A stretch of 64,000 nt of DNA from Trissonchulus latispiculum (taxonomy: Eukaryota > Nematoda > Enoplea > Enoplida > Ironidae). Below the pieces are notes generated by a model that had not been told where the DNA came from, made no database searches, and saw only the letters and a program-made list of their open reading frames with translations. Below are positions 46,898 through 57,869 of the stretch, piece by piece (the first letter of the stretch is position 1; each line of letters begins with the position of its first letter). The translations under genes and the position numbers were made by a program. The stretch lies in assembly GCA_030248195.1 (NCBI GenBank), contig JASAND010020297.1, positions 1 to 64,000 on the forward strand. The letters run 5' to 3'.

Positions 46898-48410
46898 TTA
46901 TTGTCCTTTTCCTTGTAAATCTGCCTCTTGAACTTGGGTGGATGCCTCATCTAGAGTTGTAAGCATTCTTAACCTGTAGCCAAAGCCCATTGATGACTTG
47001 CTAGTGTTAGTGCTTGAAGTAGGCGCATGACTTTTTATTTGATGGAGAGAGGCATCCGTCTTTTCCTGTTGACCAGAATCACCGTTATGCTTGGTAACCT
47101 TGGAGTGGCGAGCCAAAAAGTTCGCTCCTGAAGGCACCCCTTGATCTAGTGATCTGGGTGTGCTCGTCCCTAAATTTGGCAGGTGGGCATTTGCAGATGG
47201 GAAAGTCACGCGAGGTCCTAAGGAAAACGCTTGATTTTCGCAGCTGCGCCCATTCGTAGCAATCGGTCGAGGAGCAAATCCAAAATTATTCCTAGCAGAA
47301 AAACTGTAGACGCATTCGAAAATCTAGGCTGTTGCCTCTGAAAAGGGAAATTATACCGAAAATTTGCTAGTAAAAACCTAGGTTGCTGGGAATTCATTGG
47401 CCTAAAGCCAGCGTTCTGATTTTGGAAACGTGAATTCCGAAAAGTAGACCAGAAAAGGAGTTTGCCTGATTGAAATTGGCTTGATTTGATACCTTGGATT
47501 TTTTTGGATTGGTCGAAGAAAATCTGCATTTCGCTTGTCGTCCTGGCTACCGTCAATAGACTCCAATTTTACCCATCGTTGTTCATCTGGTATAAAAAGA
47601 ACACGCTCCTCCATTTCAGATTGAAAGTGCTTTAAATTTCCAGAAAACCCGTTAGGCGTGAAAGAAACATTAGAAGGAGGGCTTGTACGTACGTACGTAT
47701 TAGAATTTGACGTCGAAAAACCATTAAGATTCGGCTGAATAGAGCATGCCATGTTCGTACGTACATACGTATTTGCAGAATTTGGAAATTTTTCTAAGTT
47801 TGTTCGTCCGAATTGATGGTTAGGTGGTAAATTAGACTTTACTACCCGCATAAGAAGAGAAGACAGAACAAATTTGATCCGATGAAATAGTCTTCTGGTT
47901 GGGGTATGTCTTCACTAAACTTACCACCACGTTCTCAGATGAAGAAAAAAACCGAACAAACATTAGGGCTAGAATTTGAAACCGTAGTAGAACTAGGGTT
48001 AAAAGTTTCCCCAGGAGGGAACGAAGTTACTGCGGGTTGGGGGCCTGGAGTTTACGCCTCCCGCAATCTGAAAATTCTGCCCGCTAGAATTTAAGGGGAC
48101 TATATAAGAAACATTCGGTTGCGCCTGCTGATATTGCTCATAGGACATATTTGAAATGGCTGACCGTTAGCATCCATTAAAACGTCTGGACGAGAACCGC
48201 GCCTTAGGAGTTTCCAGGATTACCCCTGGAACCACGAGAATTATTTCGAGACCAATTGTTGTTACTACTGTTGTTATTGTTCCAGTTTGAGCGCGAATTT
48301 TGATTCCAATTTTGGTTTTGGTAGTTGCCGCGGTTATTGCCACGGAAATTACCACGTCCACGGCCGCGCCTAAAGTTTGAATTGCCTAGCTTATAGGAGG
48401 GCACAATTTC
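46898..48410 (-). pseudogene. Element B gag C-terminal region, Arg/Gly/Asn-rich
   Basis: The minus frame 48404-48204 is a dense Arg/Gly/Asn tract (RGRGRGNFRGNNRG). Frames 47851-47402 and 47556-47218 continue with Asn/Ser/Pro-rich sequence. I see no CCHC zinc knuckle, so the RG-rich tract may be the nucleic-acid-binding part. TACG repeats occur at 47688-47700 and 47756-47770. Confidence 0.6.
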
Positions 48411-48484
48411 AAGCTATATGTCTAAGATTTCATTCATAGCAAGTCACGTTACTGAAATAACGCGGAGACTGAGCAGATCGCTGG

Positions 48485-49528
48485 TTAGAATTTTGCTGCT
48501 GAGCAGGCGTAGAGCGTAGATGGCGTAGCTTGAGCTGCAGCGACTGTAGGAGATTCAGTAGAAATAGGAGCCTTCGCACTACAAAGTTGCGCTTCCGTTT
48601 TTCCTGCTTTGACGGTTTCCAAATCAATTTCCAATTGCACAGTTTTGAGCTTCATATCAAAAAGTTGGGACTGCAGTTTAGATAATTTTTCATCCTGTTC
48701 CGAGTTTTTGGTGGTAGAAACACTACGGACCTTCGCTTTCGTCTTTGATTCCTTTTTGGAAGTGGAAGGGGAGGTCGACGAATATAGAGTTTGTTCCTCC
48801 TCCAACCGCGAAAGCTGAATCACAATTTTGCGCAATTTTTCCATGTTCTGTCCCCAACATTCCAAATCAGCTAGGAGGGAGACACCCAAGGTTTTCAAAT
48901 CAGAGCGAAGACCTTTACGGAGCTGTTCAAAAATGTTCACTGCCCTTCCGTTTTCATTCTCATTTCGAAAAAATTTCGGGCTAGAATTTCCAAGTCAGCG
49001 GCAAAATCTTGTACCTTTTCGTCCTCCTTTTGAATACGTACGTAGAAATTTCGCGAATGCTCAGCCGTTGTCCTTGTCACAGGTTCGTACAAAACTTCAG
49101 AAGTTTGACTAATTCCTCATACGAATCTGGAAGTCCAAAAGAAGAAAGTCGATGAAGGACAGTTTTCCCAATTTTGGCTAGCAATAGGGAGCGTTTCTTT
49201 TCCTCAGGGATTTCGTGAGCACGGATAATTGCCTCAAAACTTGTGACCCATTCCTCTGGGGTCAACGTAGTTTCTCTACCGTTATAGGGACTTAAGCTCT
49301 TAAAAAGCGCAATATAGGTTTTATATCCGCCATATTTTGCAAATGCTGACGATGCTGAGCTCTAGTTACCACAGGAATGATGTGAACGCGTAAATCAGCA
49401 AATTGATCAAAAAGATTATCCCAATTCTCTCTATGCCTTTGCAAACGCTCCTGCGCAGAATCATCGAATCTCGAAATTTTTCTCAAAACTGGGAAAAAAT
49501 CGTCCAAACACAAGGAAAATATTCGCAA
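48485..49528 (-). pseudogene. Element B gag, capsid-like region
   Basis: Frames 49528-49292, 49265-49077 and 48940-48485 join in order. They include LTPEEWVTSFEAIIRAH and KKRSLLLAKIGKTVLHRLSS, typical of the Ty3/gypsy retrotransposon gag domain. VRIQKEDEKVQDFAADLEIL then continues between frames, followed by a coiled-coil-like segment. Frameshifts break it into pieces. Confidence 0.7.
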
Positions 49529-49797
49529 AATGTCAGAAAGAACTCATACAATTTATCTACGCCTTTAGTTGAGGTCGTAGATGGTATTCCACAACAAAAA
49601 CTTCAAAAATCTGCTCAGAAAATGAAATGATCAAAAGTCAAATATTGGGTCACAACAAAAAATGTCAAATATAAGAAAAAATAAATGGAAATATGGTGAA
49701 ATTGTAGAAAAAGACACAATAAATTATTCCACGACCTTTGTTTCAGTCGTGCTTGGCAAAAGATTCGAAAATTGGACGTTATCAGATAAAACACACA

Positions 49798-49802
49798 AGG
49801 GG
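49798..49802. repeat. BEL/Pao target-site duplication, left
   Basis: AGGGG directly before the 5' LTR; the same five bases follow the 3' LTR at 55722-55726. Confidence 0.85.
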
Positions 49803-50001
49803 TGTCAAGAATTAACAATGAAGAATTAAATGAAAGAGACTATGAAGATAAAATCCATAACTATAAATGAATATAATGAATCTTATCTTAGAAACTTTAA
49901 CTACAGTTGTTTGATCGCATGTTTCTTTCATTATGATTTTGGCTAGAGATGAGTTCAAACGCGTTGTTCATTTTCCTAAGCCTTAACTAGATGTTACCAC
50001 A
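49803..50001 (+). repeat. BEL/Pao 5' LTR
   Basis: 199 bp, TG...CA ends, matching 55523-55721 apart from GATCGCATG versus GATCATATG. Confidence 0.93.
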
Positions 50002-50004
50002 TTT

Positions 50005-50021
50005 TGGTAGCAGAGTTCTAG
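50005..50021 (+). promoter_or_regulatory. Candidate tRNA primer-binding site of BEL/Pao
   Basis: TGGTAGCAGAGTTCTAG begins three bases after the 5' LTR and starts with the TGG expected from a tRNA CCA end. The primer tRNA was not identified. Confidence 0.5.
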
Positions 50022-50100
50022 TTTTCCAGTTTTTTGCCTACTCCTACTATCAGAACTTATCAACTGTGCAACTCCTATTGCACAATCCACTACTATCAAC

Positions 50101-51620
50101 ATGTCAGATGACACTCCTTGCAAGGAATGTAACACTACAACGAATGAAGATCTACTTTGTGACAAATAGCAGAGCTGGTGGTGTTCCCGATGCGTCAATT
50201 CCAAATTTCCAGATCAGTTACCACCAGCTCTCTTCAGGCACCTGCGGAACAAAGAATTTCCGTGGTTATGCAGCGATTGCTCCGAAATTCCCTTGCCACA
50301 ACAATTACTACAAAACAAAATCATTTCTAAAGAGACACTGCTAAAATTTGGCAGCAATCCGATTGCATTTTCTAAGAATGCAACTCTACGCAGCGGCCAT
50401 CTTCCCCCTGAAGTCGACACCAACCCCCCCCCGTTCCAAATGCTACAGACAACACTACAGCTGCTACAGACTCTGCTAACACCATTACTGCCGTCCTAGA
50501 AATGATGCGACTAATGATGACGCAGATCCAGCAAGATCGGCAGGAACGTCAGCTCGAGCGCCAAGAACGTCAAAGGTGGGAAGAGCAACAACTTCAACTG
50601 ATTCGCCAAGAAAGATATTCAGCCAGAGAGGAATGAGATCGAGAAAGACATGAGAGACGAAAGGAGCTGGAGCTCCTACTAGGAACATTTTCGACATCTA
50701 CCGGTTCTGCGGCTGCTACCCCTAATATCCCTACCCCAACGACTGGAATTCCACCCTCCCCCCGACAAGAAAGCCTAGCTAAACTGCCAAAGATAACCTT
50801 GCCCACCTTTTACGGGAACACTTTGGACTGGCCCAATTATTGGGAATCTTTTGACATCAACGTCAATTCCCGTGGCAACCTTCAGAATAAACAGAAGCTC
50901 GATTATCTTTATCAGACTCTTAAAAGATCCGCCTTGGACAAAATCAAAGGCCTTGGACTAGAAGGTGACAAGTACGAGGAAGCTGTAAGTATCTTGAAAA
51001 ATACCTACGGTGATAAAAATGTAATCTTGTCAAATGACTGGGACTCTAAATGGGACGGGAAATCTAAATGGGCTACAAAGTGTAAGGGATAATTTATCTA
51101 ATTTTGAAAAATTCATTGATGAAGTCCGGGCCTTATCTACTACGCTAGAGCGCTTAGGTGTTGAAGACAGTACTTTAAAGGGATATGTTCCAACACTTAT
51201 TAAGAAGCTTCCAGCACCCGTCTATCAAAAGGTTCACGAATTGGCTGTAATCAAGGATGAAGAGATTTCATCCTGGACTATAGCTAGTCTCGTAGATAAT
51301 CTGACCAAAATCAAGAAGTGTATGCCAAACCCAGAAACTAAAAGAAGAGACAAAATAAAATATGAAACTACAACTGAAGAGGTTTTTGATCCACCAACTA
51401 CGACTGCTGCACTATATCAAACAAGCACGCAAACCAAACCAAAACGAGAATGTGCATTTTGCAAAAGATCTAATCACTTCAGTGATTCATGCAAAACAGT
51501 CACTGATCCACAGGAGCGATTAGAAATTGCAAAACGCAACCGAAACTGTTTAAATGTCGTGCAACAGACCATGTGGCCGGAACCTGCAAGAAAAACAAAA
51601 GTTGCTTCCACTGCGGAAGC
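50101..51620 (+). pseudogene. BEL/Pao gag
   Basis: It starts at the ATG at 50101. The first 65 or so codons hold a PHD-like cysteine pattern (CKEC, LLC, WWCSRC, LCSDC) broken by a TAG at 50167-50169. A Gln/Arg/Glu-rich coiled coil follows (about 50500-50660, with a TGA at 50634-50636). Next is the DUF1759-type block LPKITLPTFYGNTLDWPNYW (50790-50845). After a frameshift near 51060 come three CX2CX4HX4C knuckles: CAFC, CFKC and CFHC (the last two in the frame that becomes the protease). The frame change at about 51548 sits in a TTTAAA run. Confidence 0.8.
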
Positions 51621-52352
51621 AAAGGTCACAACTCTGCTTTATGTACAAAGGCAAAAATTGCAAACGAAAAAACGACACAACAGTCAGCTTTCCAGGAAGA
51701 ATTTAGAGAACCTGAAAATTCTGATACAACACAAATCCACGTAGCTAATTCCAACGAACAAGATGGAATAGTTATGTCTTCGTTCGCTTCTCCAGTAGTG
51801 AACCCAAACAGTAGATACACTACAAGGCTGCAAATCTATCTAGACTCTGGGTCCAGAACGACCTGCATTAGCACAACTGCAGCCAAAAAGCTAAATCTAC
51901 AACCACAACAAAAGATTACACTAGAAACAGCTCGATTTAACACCAACAAACCAGAAAAGGTGAACGCTACCATTGTCCAGTTTTCCTTAAAAGGAAACAA
52001 CGGATTTGAACTACCAATAACAGCTTACGCTATTGACAACATGGTTCCACCACTACCACTTCACCCGATCGCTTTCGACCCAACTACCGAAGAACTACTC
52101 AAAAAGTCTAAAATACTCAACATGCCGCCCAACCAGGGAAGGTCCGTACCCATAGATATTCTGATTGGGATGGACTATTGGCATAAACTAATGGGTCCAA
52201 AAGCAACTACTAAAGTGATTCCCATTGGGGATTCTATGGCTATCTACTATGCAATTATAAGACAAAAAAGAAAAACTATCAATCATCAACTCAAAATTTC
52301 TACCTACATTGCAATGAGGACATTGCTAACCTTTGGAAGCTGGACGCTATAG
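51573..52352 (+). pseudogene. BEL/Pao aspartic protease region
   Basis: It follows the last zinc knuckle in frame. It contains the active site IYLDSGSRTTCIS and the later block PIDILIGMDYWHKLM typical of the DUF1758/A16-like protease. The correct frame is lost after about 52265 in an A-rich run; the final 25 codons of this frame are noise. Confidence 0.8.
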
Positions 52353-53300
52353 GTATTACCAGCATGAAGTCAGAAGACCATCAAAGTCATATTCAAGAAA
52401 AATTTGAACAACAAATACAATACAGAAAAGGCAGATACGAGGTACGTTGGCCTTGGAAAGAAGAAAATCCAAACCTTCCTTGCAATTTCGCCACAGCTAG
52501 GCGAAGATTGCAATCAACACTGCACACACTACAACCTGCACCAGATAAAACAGACAGCTTACAGGCATACAATGACATTTTTTCGTATCAGAAGGAAACT
52601 GGGATCATTGAAGAAGTAAAATCTACATCACCAACTGCATCTACCCTGACACACTACATTTCCCATTTTCCAGTGATTAGGACCGATAGTGCAACAACCA
52701 AAGTCCGCATCGTCTATGATGCTAGCGCTACAACTTACGAACGGGCGCTGTCTCAATGACCTAATCCATACAGGCCCAAACTACATGGAGGATTTAGTTG
52801 GATTGATCCTCAGATTCCGCCTAGCTCCTATAGTGGCGATAGCAGACATTGGGAAAGCATTTCTACAAGTAGGACTCCAATTCGAAGACCGCGATTGTAC
52901 CAGATTTCTATGGCTCAGAAACCCTTTGATGCCAGCAACCTCTGAAAACATTGTCATCTACAGATTTACCAGTGACGTTCGGCATAGTTGACTCCCCCTT
53001 CTTGCTACTCGCCACTATCAACTATCATCTCAAGAAAAATCCTGGGAAAGTCTCAGACAACATGCTAGGCAATATCTACATGGATAACATTTTCTTCAGT
53101 ACTAATTCCGTAGAAGAACTGCTATCACTTTACAAGGAGGCAAAACTACTTTTCATAGACGCGGCGATGAATATCTGGGAATGGATTTCCAACAGCAGCA
53201 AATTCAATTGGTTTCTTCGCTCCGGCCACAATTGGAGGCAGAATTCTACTACAAAAGCTTTGGAAGGACAATCTAGGCTGGGACGAAAAAATTTCTACTC
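52270..53300 (+). pseudogene. BEL/Pao reverse transcriptase
   Basis: Three frames are needed. LHCNEDIANLWKLDAIGI and VRIVYDAS lie in 52364-52759 and just upstream. CLNDLIHTGPNYMEDLVGL and motif A VAIADIGKAFLQVGL lie in 52689-52991. Motif B TFGIVDSPFLLLATINYHL and the active site IYMDNIFFS (about 53077-53103) lie in 52951-53535. The active-site box has Asn where most RTs have the second Asp; YVDN-like boxes may be natural in this superfamily, so this is not proof of inactivity. Confidence 0.8.
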
Positions 53301-53389
53301 AGTACCAAGAGGAATGGCGCCAAATCGAAGTCTGCCTGTCAGAGATTTCCAAGATCCGCTTAACTCGCCAAATTCCATAGGATCCAAAC

Positions 53390-53800
53390 CACAGCTATCA
53401 ACTAGTCTGTTTCACAGACGCAAGTCCAATATTCGACAGGAACTAGCAGACCAGATAACTACCAAGCTACTGTTTGTGAAGGCAAGAGTCGTTCCGTTGA
53501 AACCTACTCAGACTTTGCCAAACTTGAGCTACTAGGAGCGACAATTGGGGCCCGTGCTCTTCAATTTGTGGAGAAACAACTAAGACGGAAATGCTCCGGC
53601 AAGTACCTATTTACCGACTCCCAAATAATTCTGAGCTGGATAAAGTCCACTAAAGATCTTCCTTTAAATTTGAAAAACCGGATTAATGGTGAGATAAAGG
53701 CATTCCCAATGGAGTGCCACTACGTCAGATCCAAGGATAACCCAGCGGATTTGGCGACCAGACCTGAGAGCATCAAACAGGTTTTTGATATCTTCAAATC
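53390..53800 (+). pseudogene. BEL/Pao RNase H domain
   Basis: VCFTDAS (about 53408-53428) is the first catalytic block. KLELLGATIGARAL (about 53520-53560) and LFTDSQIILSWIKS (53608-53650) follow, then YVRSKDNPADLATRP. This order is diagnostic for the BEL/Pao RNase H. Frames change at least twice. Confidence 0.8.
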
Positions 53801-53949
53801 GGAATCGCTGTGGTGGAATGGTCCTCTATGGTTACGCAGTGCGGTCAGCTTTGAGCAACAGCTACGAATTGGGATGCCAGTACCACAACAGGAAATGAAG
53901 ACAAACCACATGGTGATAGCAGCAGGATGGGATTTGGCGCCAACCAATC

Positions 53950-55535
53950 CATTTGGCATCAATATCGACAGATTCTCTTCAGTCAACACAAATTACTACG
54001 TGTGACGGCTTACTGCAACAGATTTCTACTGAAGCTGAAAAGGAAATCACTGCCTAGACAATTAACGATCCTACCTGAGGAGATCAAGCAGGCCCGCTTT
54101 TTATGGATAAAAAGCATCCAAGACTGCTTCCACAAGGATAAAATAGCCATTTCTGAAGGGAAAACAACTCAATTGACCAAGCGTCTAGACATGTTCATTG
54201 ATGAAGTAGGACCAAGATGCGGAGGAAGGCTAGCCAACGCTCAGATAAGCTACGATTCTAAGTTTCCTCTACTTCTGCCGAGGAACCATCGGTATACATC
54301 ACTAGTGGTCGAAGATCTTCACAGGAACCTACTTCATTCTGGTGCAAAAATGACTTTAACCCAACTGAGGAAGAAGTTTTGGGTGCCTCGCGGTTTAGCA
54401 ACAGTAAAGAAGATCCTGAAAAATTGCCGAATTTGTCAAAGAACAGAAGGAGGGTTTGCCCGACCACCCAAGATGGGTCAACTGCCAGAAGAACATATTG
54501 TTCCTAGTACTGCGTTTACCTACACAGGCCTGGACTACCTAGGTCCACTGTGCATCAAGCAATCTAAAAACAAGCCCTACCTAAAGAAATGGATAGCAAT
54601 CTTAACCTGCTTTACGACGAGAGCAGTGCATTTGGAAGTTGTCGAAGACTGCACTGCAGACTCCGCGATTAATGCCTTGACAAGGTTCATTGCTAGAAGA
54701 GGTTGTCCGAGATCTCTGCTTTTGAACAACGCAAGCCAATTCAAGAAGGCAGCAGACGTTATTCGTGCTATATGGGGTCAAAGAGTGCCAGAAAGTGAGA
54801 TAAGCATGTTTGTGCGGTTCTTCGCAGATAAAGAGATCAGCTGGGATTTTATTCCGGAAGCTTCTCCCTGGGTAGAAGGCTTCTATGAAAAACTTGTGGA
54901 TCTCGTAAAGAGGTCGCTGAGGAAGACACTGTGGAGGGCTACCACCTGGATGAACTACAAACCTTGGTGTGCCAGATTGAGGGTGTTCTTAACACGAGGC
55001 CACTTCTCTCTGCGACCAGTGAGCTGGAAGACTACCAGATCATGTCCCCAGCAGACTTTATTTCTCCATCAAACCGATTGAACTTGCCTCCTTCCATAGA
55101 CGATGAGGGAGATCCCGACTACCACCCAAATCTCCGATCCGCCTTAGCCCTCTTGAGCTTAAAGGAGTCATTTCGCCGACGCCTGGAAAGATTTTGGAAG
55201 ATATGGCAAACAAGCTATCTGCAGGAACTAAGACAGCAGAATGTAGCTTACTTCAAAGCCAAGAAAGGTCAGAAGAATTGGGTCCCGAAGGCTCGGTGTG
55301 CCTTATCAAAGCAGCTACCCCCAGATGCACCTGGAAAATGGGGCGAATCACACAACTTCTTGATTCGGATGATGGCCTGGTCCGATTTGTGAAGATGAAG
55401 CTTCCTGGAGGAACTATTACTCGCCGAGACTTGAGGGATATAGCTCCTTTGGAAGTGGATGACGATTGCCAAGCCACCACAGTGGATGACGATTGCCAAG
55501 CCACCACATCTGGGCGGGAAGATGTCAAGAATTAA
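53950..55535 (+). pseudogene. BEL/Pao integrase
   Basis: The zinc region DLHRNLLHSGAKMTL...NCRICQ is at about 54316-54440. The catalytic core has the first Asp in TGLDYLGPL (54523) and the Glu in GFYEKLV (54880). The block expected to carry the second Asp reads LLLNNASQF (about 54717), with Asn instead of Asp. A frameshift near 54935 moves the DUF5641-like C-terminal part into 54931-55392, and another into 55194-55535. The Asp-to-Asn change suggests an inactive enzyme. Confidence 0.82.
55455..55508 (+). repeat. Two tandem 27-bp copies near the pol end
   Basis: Two exact copies of a 27-bp unit (GTGGATGACGATTGCC...), in phase with the reading frame, encode two VDDDCQATT repeats at the integrase C-terminus. 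Confidence 0.9.
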
Positions 55536-55721
55536 CAATGAAGAATTAAATGAAAGAGACTATGAAGATAAAATCCATAACTATAAATGAATATAATGAA
55601 TCTTATCTTAGAAACTTTAACTACAGTTGTTTGATCATATGTTTCTTTCATTATGATTTTGGCTAGAGATGAGTTCAAACGCGTTGTTCATTTTCCTAAG
55701 CCTTAACTAGATGTTACCACA
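55523..55721 (+). repeat. BEL/Pao 3' LTR
   Basis: 199 bp, matching 49803-50001. It is preceded by the purine tract GGGCGGGAAGA, a fitting polypurine tract, and followed by the AGGGG duplication (55722-55726). Confidence 0.93.
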
Positions 55722-55726
55722 AGGGG

Positions 55727-57154
55727 GCACGCCCACAAAAATGGAAAAGATCTAAAATTTTGGCGAAAATATGGAAAATCCGAGCAAAGCCCTAGCAATT
55801 CTAGCGTGGTTATGCTCTACATTAGTGGAGTTGACCGTAGAATTGTACAAAATTGGCCAAATCGTTCAAAATTACAAATCAACTACAGTGGGGTCTAAAA
55901 CCACAATTTGAAAAATCGTCCTTTGTGGGTGAAAAAAACCAAAATTCTAGGAATCCTGGAAATCTGCAGTTAGGATAAGTTCTACGACCGTAGTTTTAGT
56001 CGTAGATCGGCTCTGAATTGACAAAAAACACTCAAAATCGAAAAATCACGAGGTGGCGCACCGCGACCAAAAATGTAAAAAATCGAAAAATCGGTGCCAA
56101 AATAGGACATTTTCCAAGCTTTTGGACAAAATCTGATATTTTTATGCTCAGAAACGAGTAGAGCACCTACTGAAACCTATAGGGGGTCCAAATACCGAAT
56201 TCCAAAAATTAGCTCAAAAAATGACTATGTTCGGATCTCAAGAAACAATTTTGACAGGGGGTTTTTTAGAAAATTGGTCATTTTCCGGAAATTCTTCGGA
56301 TCATAGCTCTAGCGTGATGGCGTTGATGTTATCCAATTAGCCCTTGAAACTATAAAAAATAGTTTCTATAAACTATAAATAAGAAACTATATATAAGAAA
56401 CTATAAAATTAAATTTTTCGTCGATTTTTGGGTCAAAATTGGCGATTTTGGATCAAAATCGATTCTTAACTTTTTTGAACTGAAACCAAAATTTTGACGG
56501 GGGCACGTTTATCACAATTTGTTTGCGACCTAGTAGTGCTAACATGACCAAAAATCGGATTCCAAATAGCTTTTATAGAAAAATATAGCCCTACGAAAAT
56601 TCGATTTTTACGTACGTAATCGACAGTTCAAAATCAAAATGGGAATGCTAGAAAAAATTCTGCCTATTTAAATTTTGAAATTCCTACTGGGGTGGTACAG
56701 AAAAACACGGGGAATTCAGTTTCGACCTCTACAGAAAATTTTAGATTAGGGATCCAAAAATTTCTATCAAGTTTTTGGACTCAAAAAAATTTTGATAATG
56801 GGTTCCTAAGAGGCGGACCAAAAATATCCCTAAACTAAAAATATCTCAAGTGCACGTAAATACCAGGTAGGGGGGCCTATATTAAGGCAATTCAATTCAA
56901 AATTTAAAAGATTTGAACGGGGGGACCTGAAATTCACAGTTTATAAACCTAATTCATAATAATTATATGGCTTTTATAGCAGCCCTGGGAGTCAACCAGG
57001 TAGGCGTTGCTCCTTAAATTATAATTAATTTAATTTATAAAATTACCTACCCTAAATTTTGAATATTGTCGTGTTCAAAAAAAGTGAACCGTTCACCTCT
57101 CAGCTCAAATCTCCCCCAAATTTTGATGTGGATCCGGAGCCCAAAGGGGGTTTA
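55727..57154. other. Element B leader or interior, no coding signal
   Basis: A-rich on the plus strand with many AAAATTTTG runs and no coding-like frame on either strand. A TCTACGACCGTAGTTTTAGT motif near 55980 resembles TCCACGACCTTTGTTTCAGT near 49725. In element B orientation it lies between the putative leader frame and gag, where BEL/Pao inserted. Confidence 0.4.
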
Positions 57155-57352
57155 TTAACATTTCCCCAAAAACGGCTTAACAATTTCGTAGAGTGTCCCC
57201 AAAGCCTCCACAATGGATTCCCAGAGGGGGGAAGTCGGTCCCCAAAATTTTCTGGGGAGGGAGTTACTCAGCAGTGAAGTTGGGAAGTTCCTCCCGACCA
57301 CGGTTTCCAAGGCAAAGTCTGAATCGCTAAGTGCTGGCTTGCTCATTCTCAA
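57155..57352 (-). CDS. Short frame after the element B PBS
   Basis: A minus-strand ATG near 57347 opens about 63 codons (MSKPALSDSDFALETVV...) some 170 bases downstream of the primer-binding site. Its position suits the start of gag or a leader peptide. There is no recognisable motif, and it stops far from the capsid-like region. Confidence 0.3.
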   Translation of the reverse strand: MRMSKPALSDSDFALETVVGRNFPTSLLSNSLPRKFWGPTSPLWESIVEALGTLYEIVKPFLGKC

Positions 57353-57520
57353 TAATTTGAAAAATTAAAAGAAAGGACTAAACTCAATAAAAACTAAAGA
57401 AAACTAATCAAAACTAATTATCTAAAGTATAAATAAACAAGAAAAATTGAAAATATCAAAATCGTAATAAATTTCAAAATTTTGAAAATTCGTGGATGGT
57501 CAACCAGACAGAGTCAAATT

Positions 57521-57534
57521 GTTCACGGTCGCCA
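57521..57534 (-). promoter_or_regulatory. Element B primer-binding site
   Basis: On the minus strand TGGCGACCGTGAAC follows the LTR end after two bases. It resembles the tRNA-Arg-type primer site of several Ty3/gypsy elements. Confidence 0.65.
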
Positions 57535-57536
57535 TA

Positions 57537-57855
57537 TGTTAATTCTAAGCTAACTGTCTGCAACTTAACTCAGAATTAAAGGGCGAAGCGACTGCAGGTT
57601 TACTAACCGGGCCTAACTCTAAGAATTTATCCTACTTACCTAACTAGCAAACTAACCTTACAGACAACGATCGCGAGAGCGGCTTACAAGATTTGACCGG
57701 CATAAAGTATTACGGCATACGAAATATAGAAATACGGGTCCACAGTAAAGACACACCCGACTCGCACAACAGAGTTCGATAACGCTGAGCTGGTAGATCA
57801 GATCTAAGCTGATCAAGTTTGGCTAACAGACTAGAAGTTGCACACTACAGTAACA
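57537..57855 (-). repeat. Element B 5' LTR
   Basis: 319 bp bounded by TGTTA and TAACA and adjoining a good primer-binding site on the minus strand. I did not find a second copy near 37 kb, so the 3' LTR seems lost or highly diverged. Confidence 0.6.
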
Positions 57856-57869
57856 AATTGTTTTAGTGT

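Larger units (their letters stand above)
49803..55721 (+). mobile_element. BEL/Pao LTR retrotransposon, nearly full length
   Basis: A 5919-bp element with 199-bp LTRs (TGTCAAG...TTACCACA), a 5-bp target duplication and BEL/Pao domain order. The order is gag with DUF1759-like region and zinc knuckles, DUF1758-like protease, RT, RNase H, integrase. The LTRs differ at two adjacent-region positions (near 49922 and 55642), which suggests recent insertion. The coding region nevertheless has several frameshifts and two or more stops. It is inserted between the leader and gag of element B, in the opposite orientation. Confidence 0.93.

Noticed and set aside
53077..53103. YMDN box of BEL/Pao RT as proof of inactivation
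   Set aside because: YVDN-like boxes may be natural in this superfamily, so the change is noted but not counted as damage.
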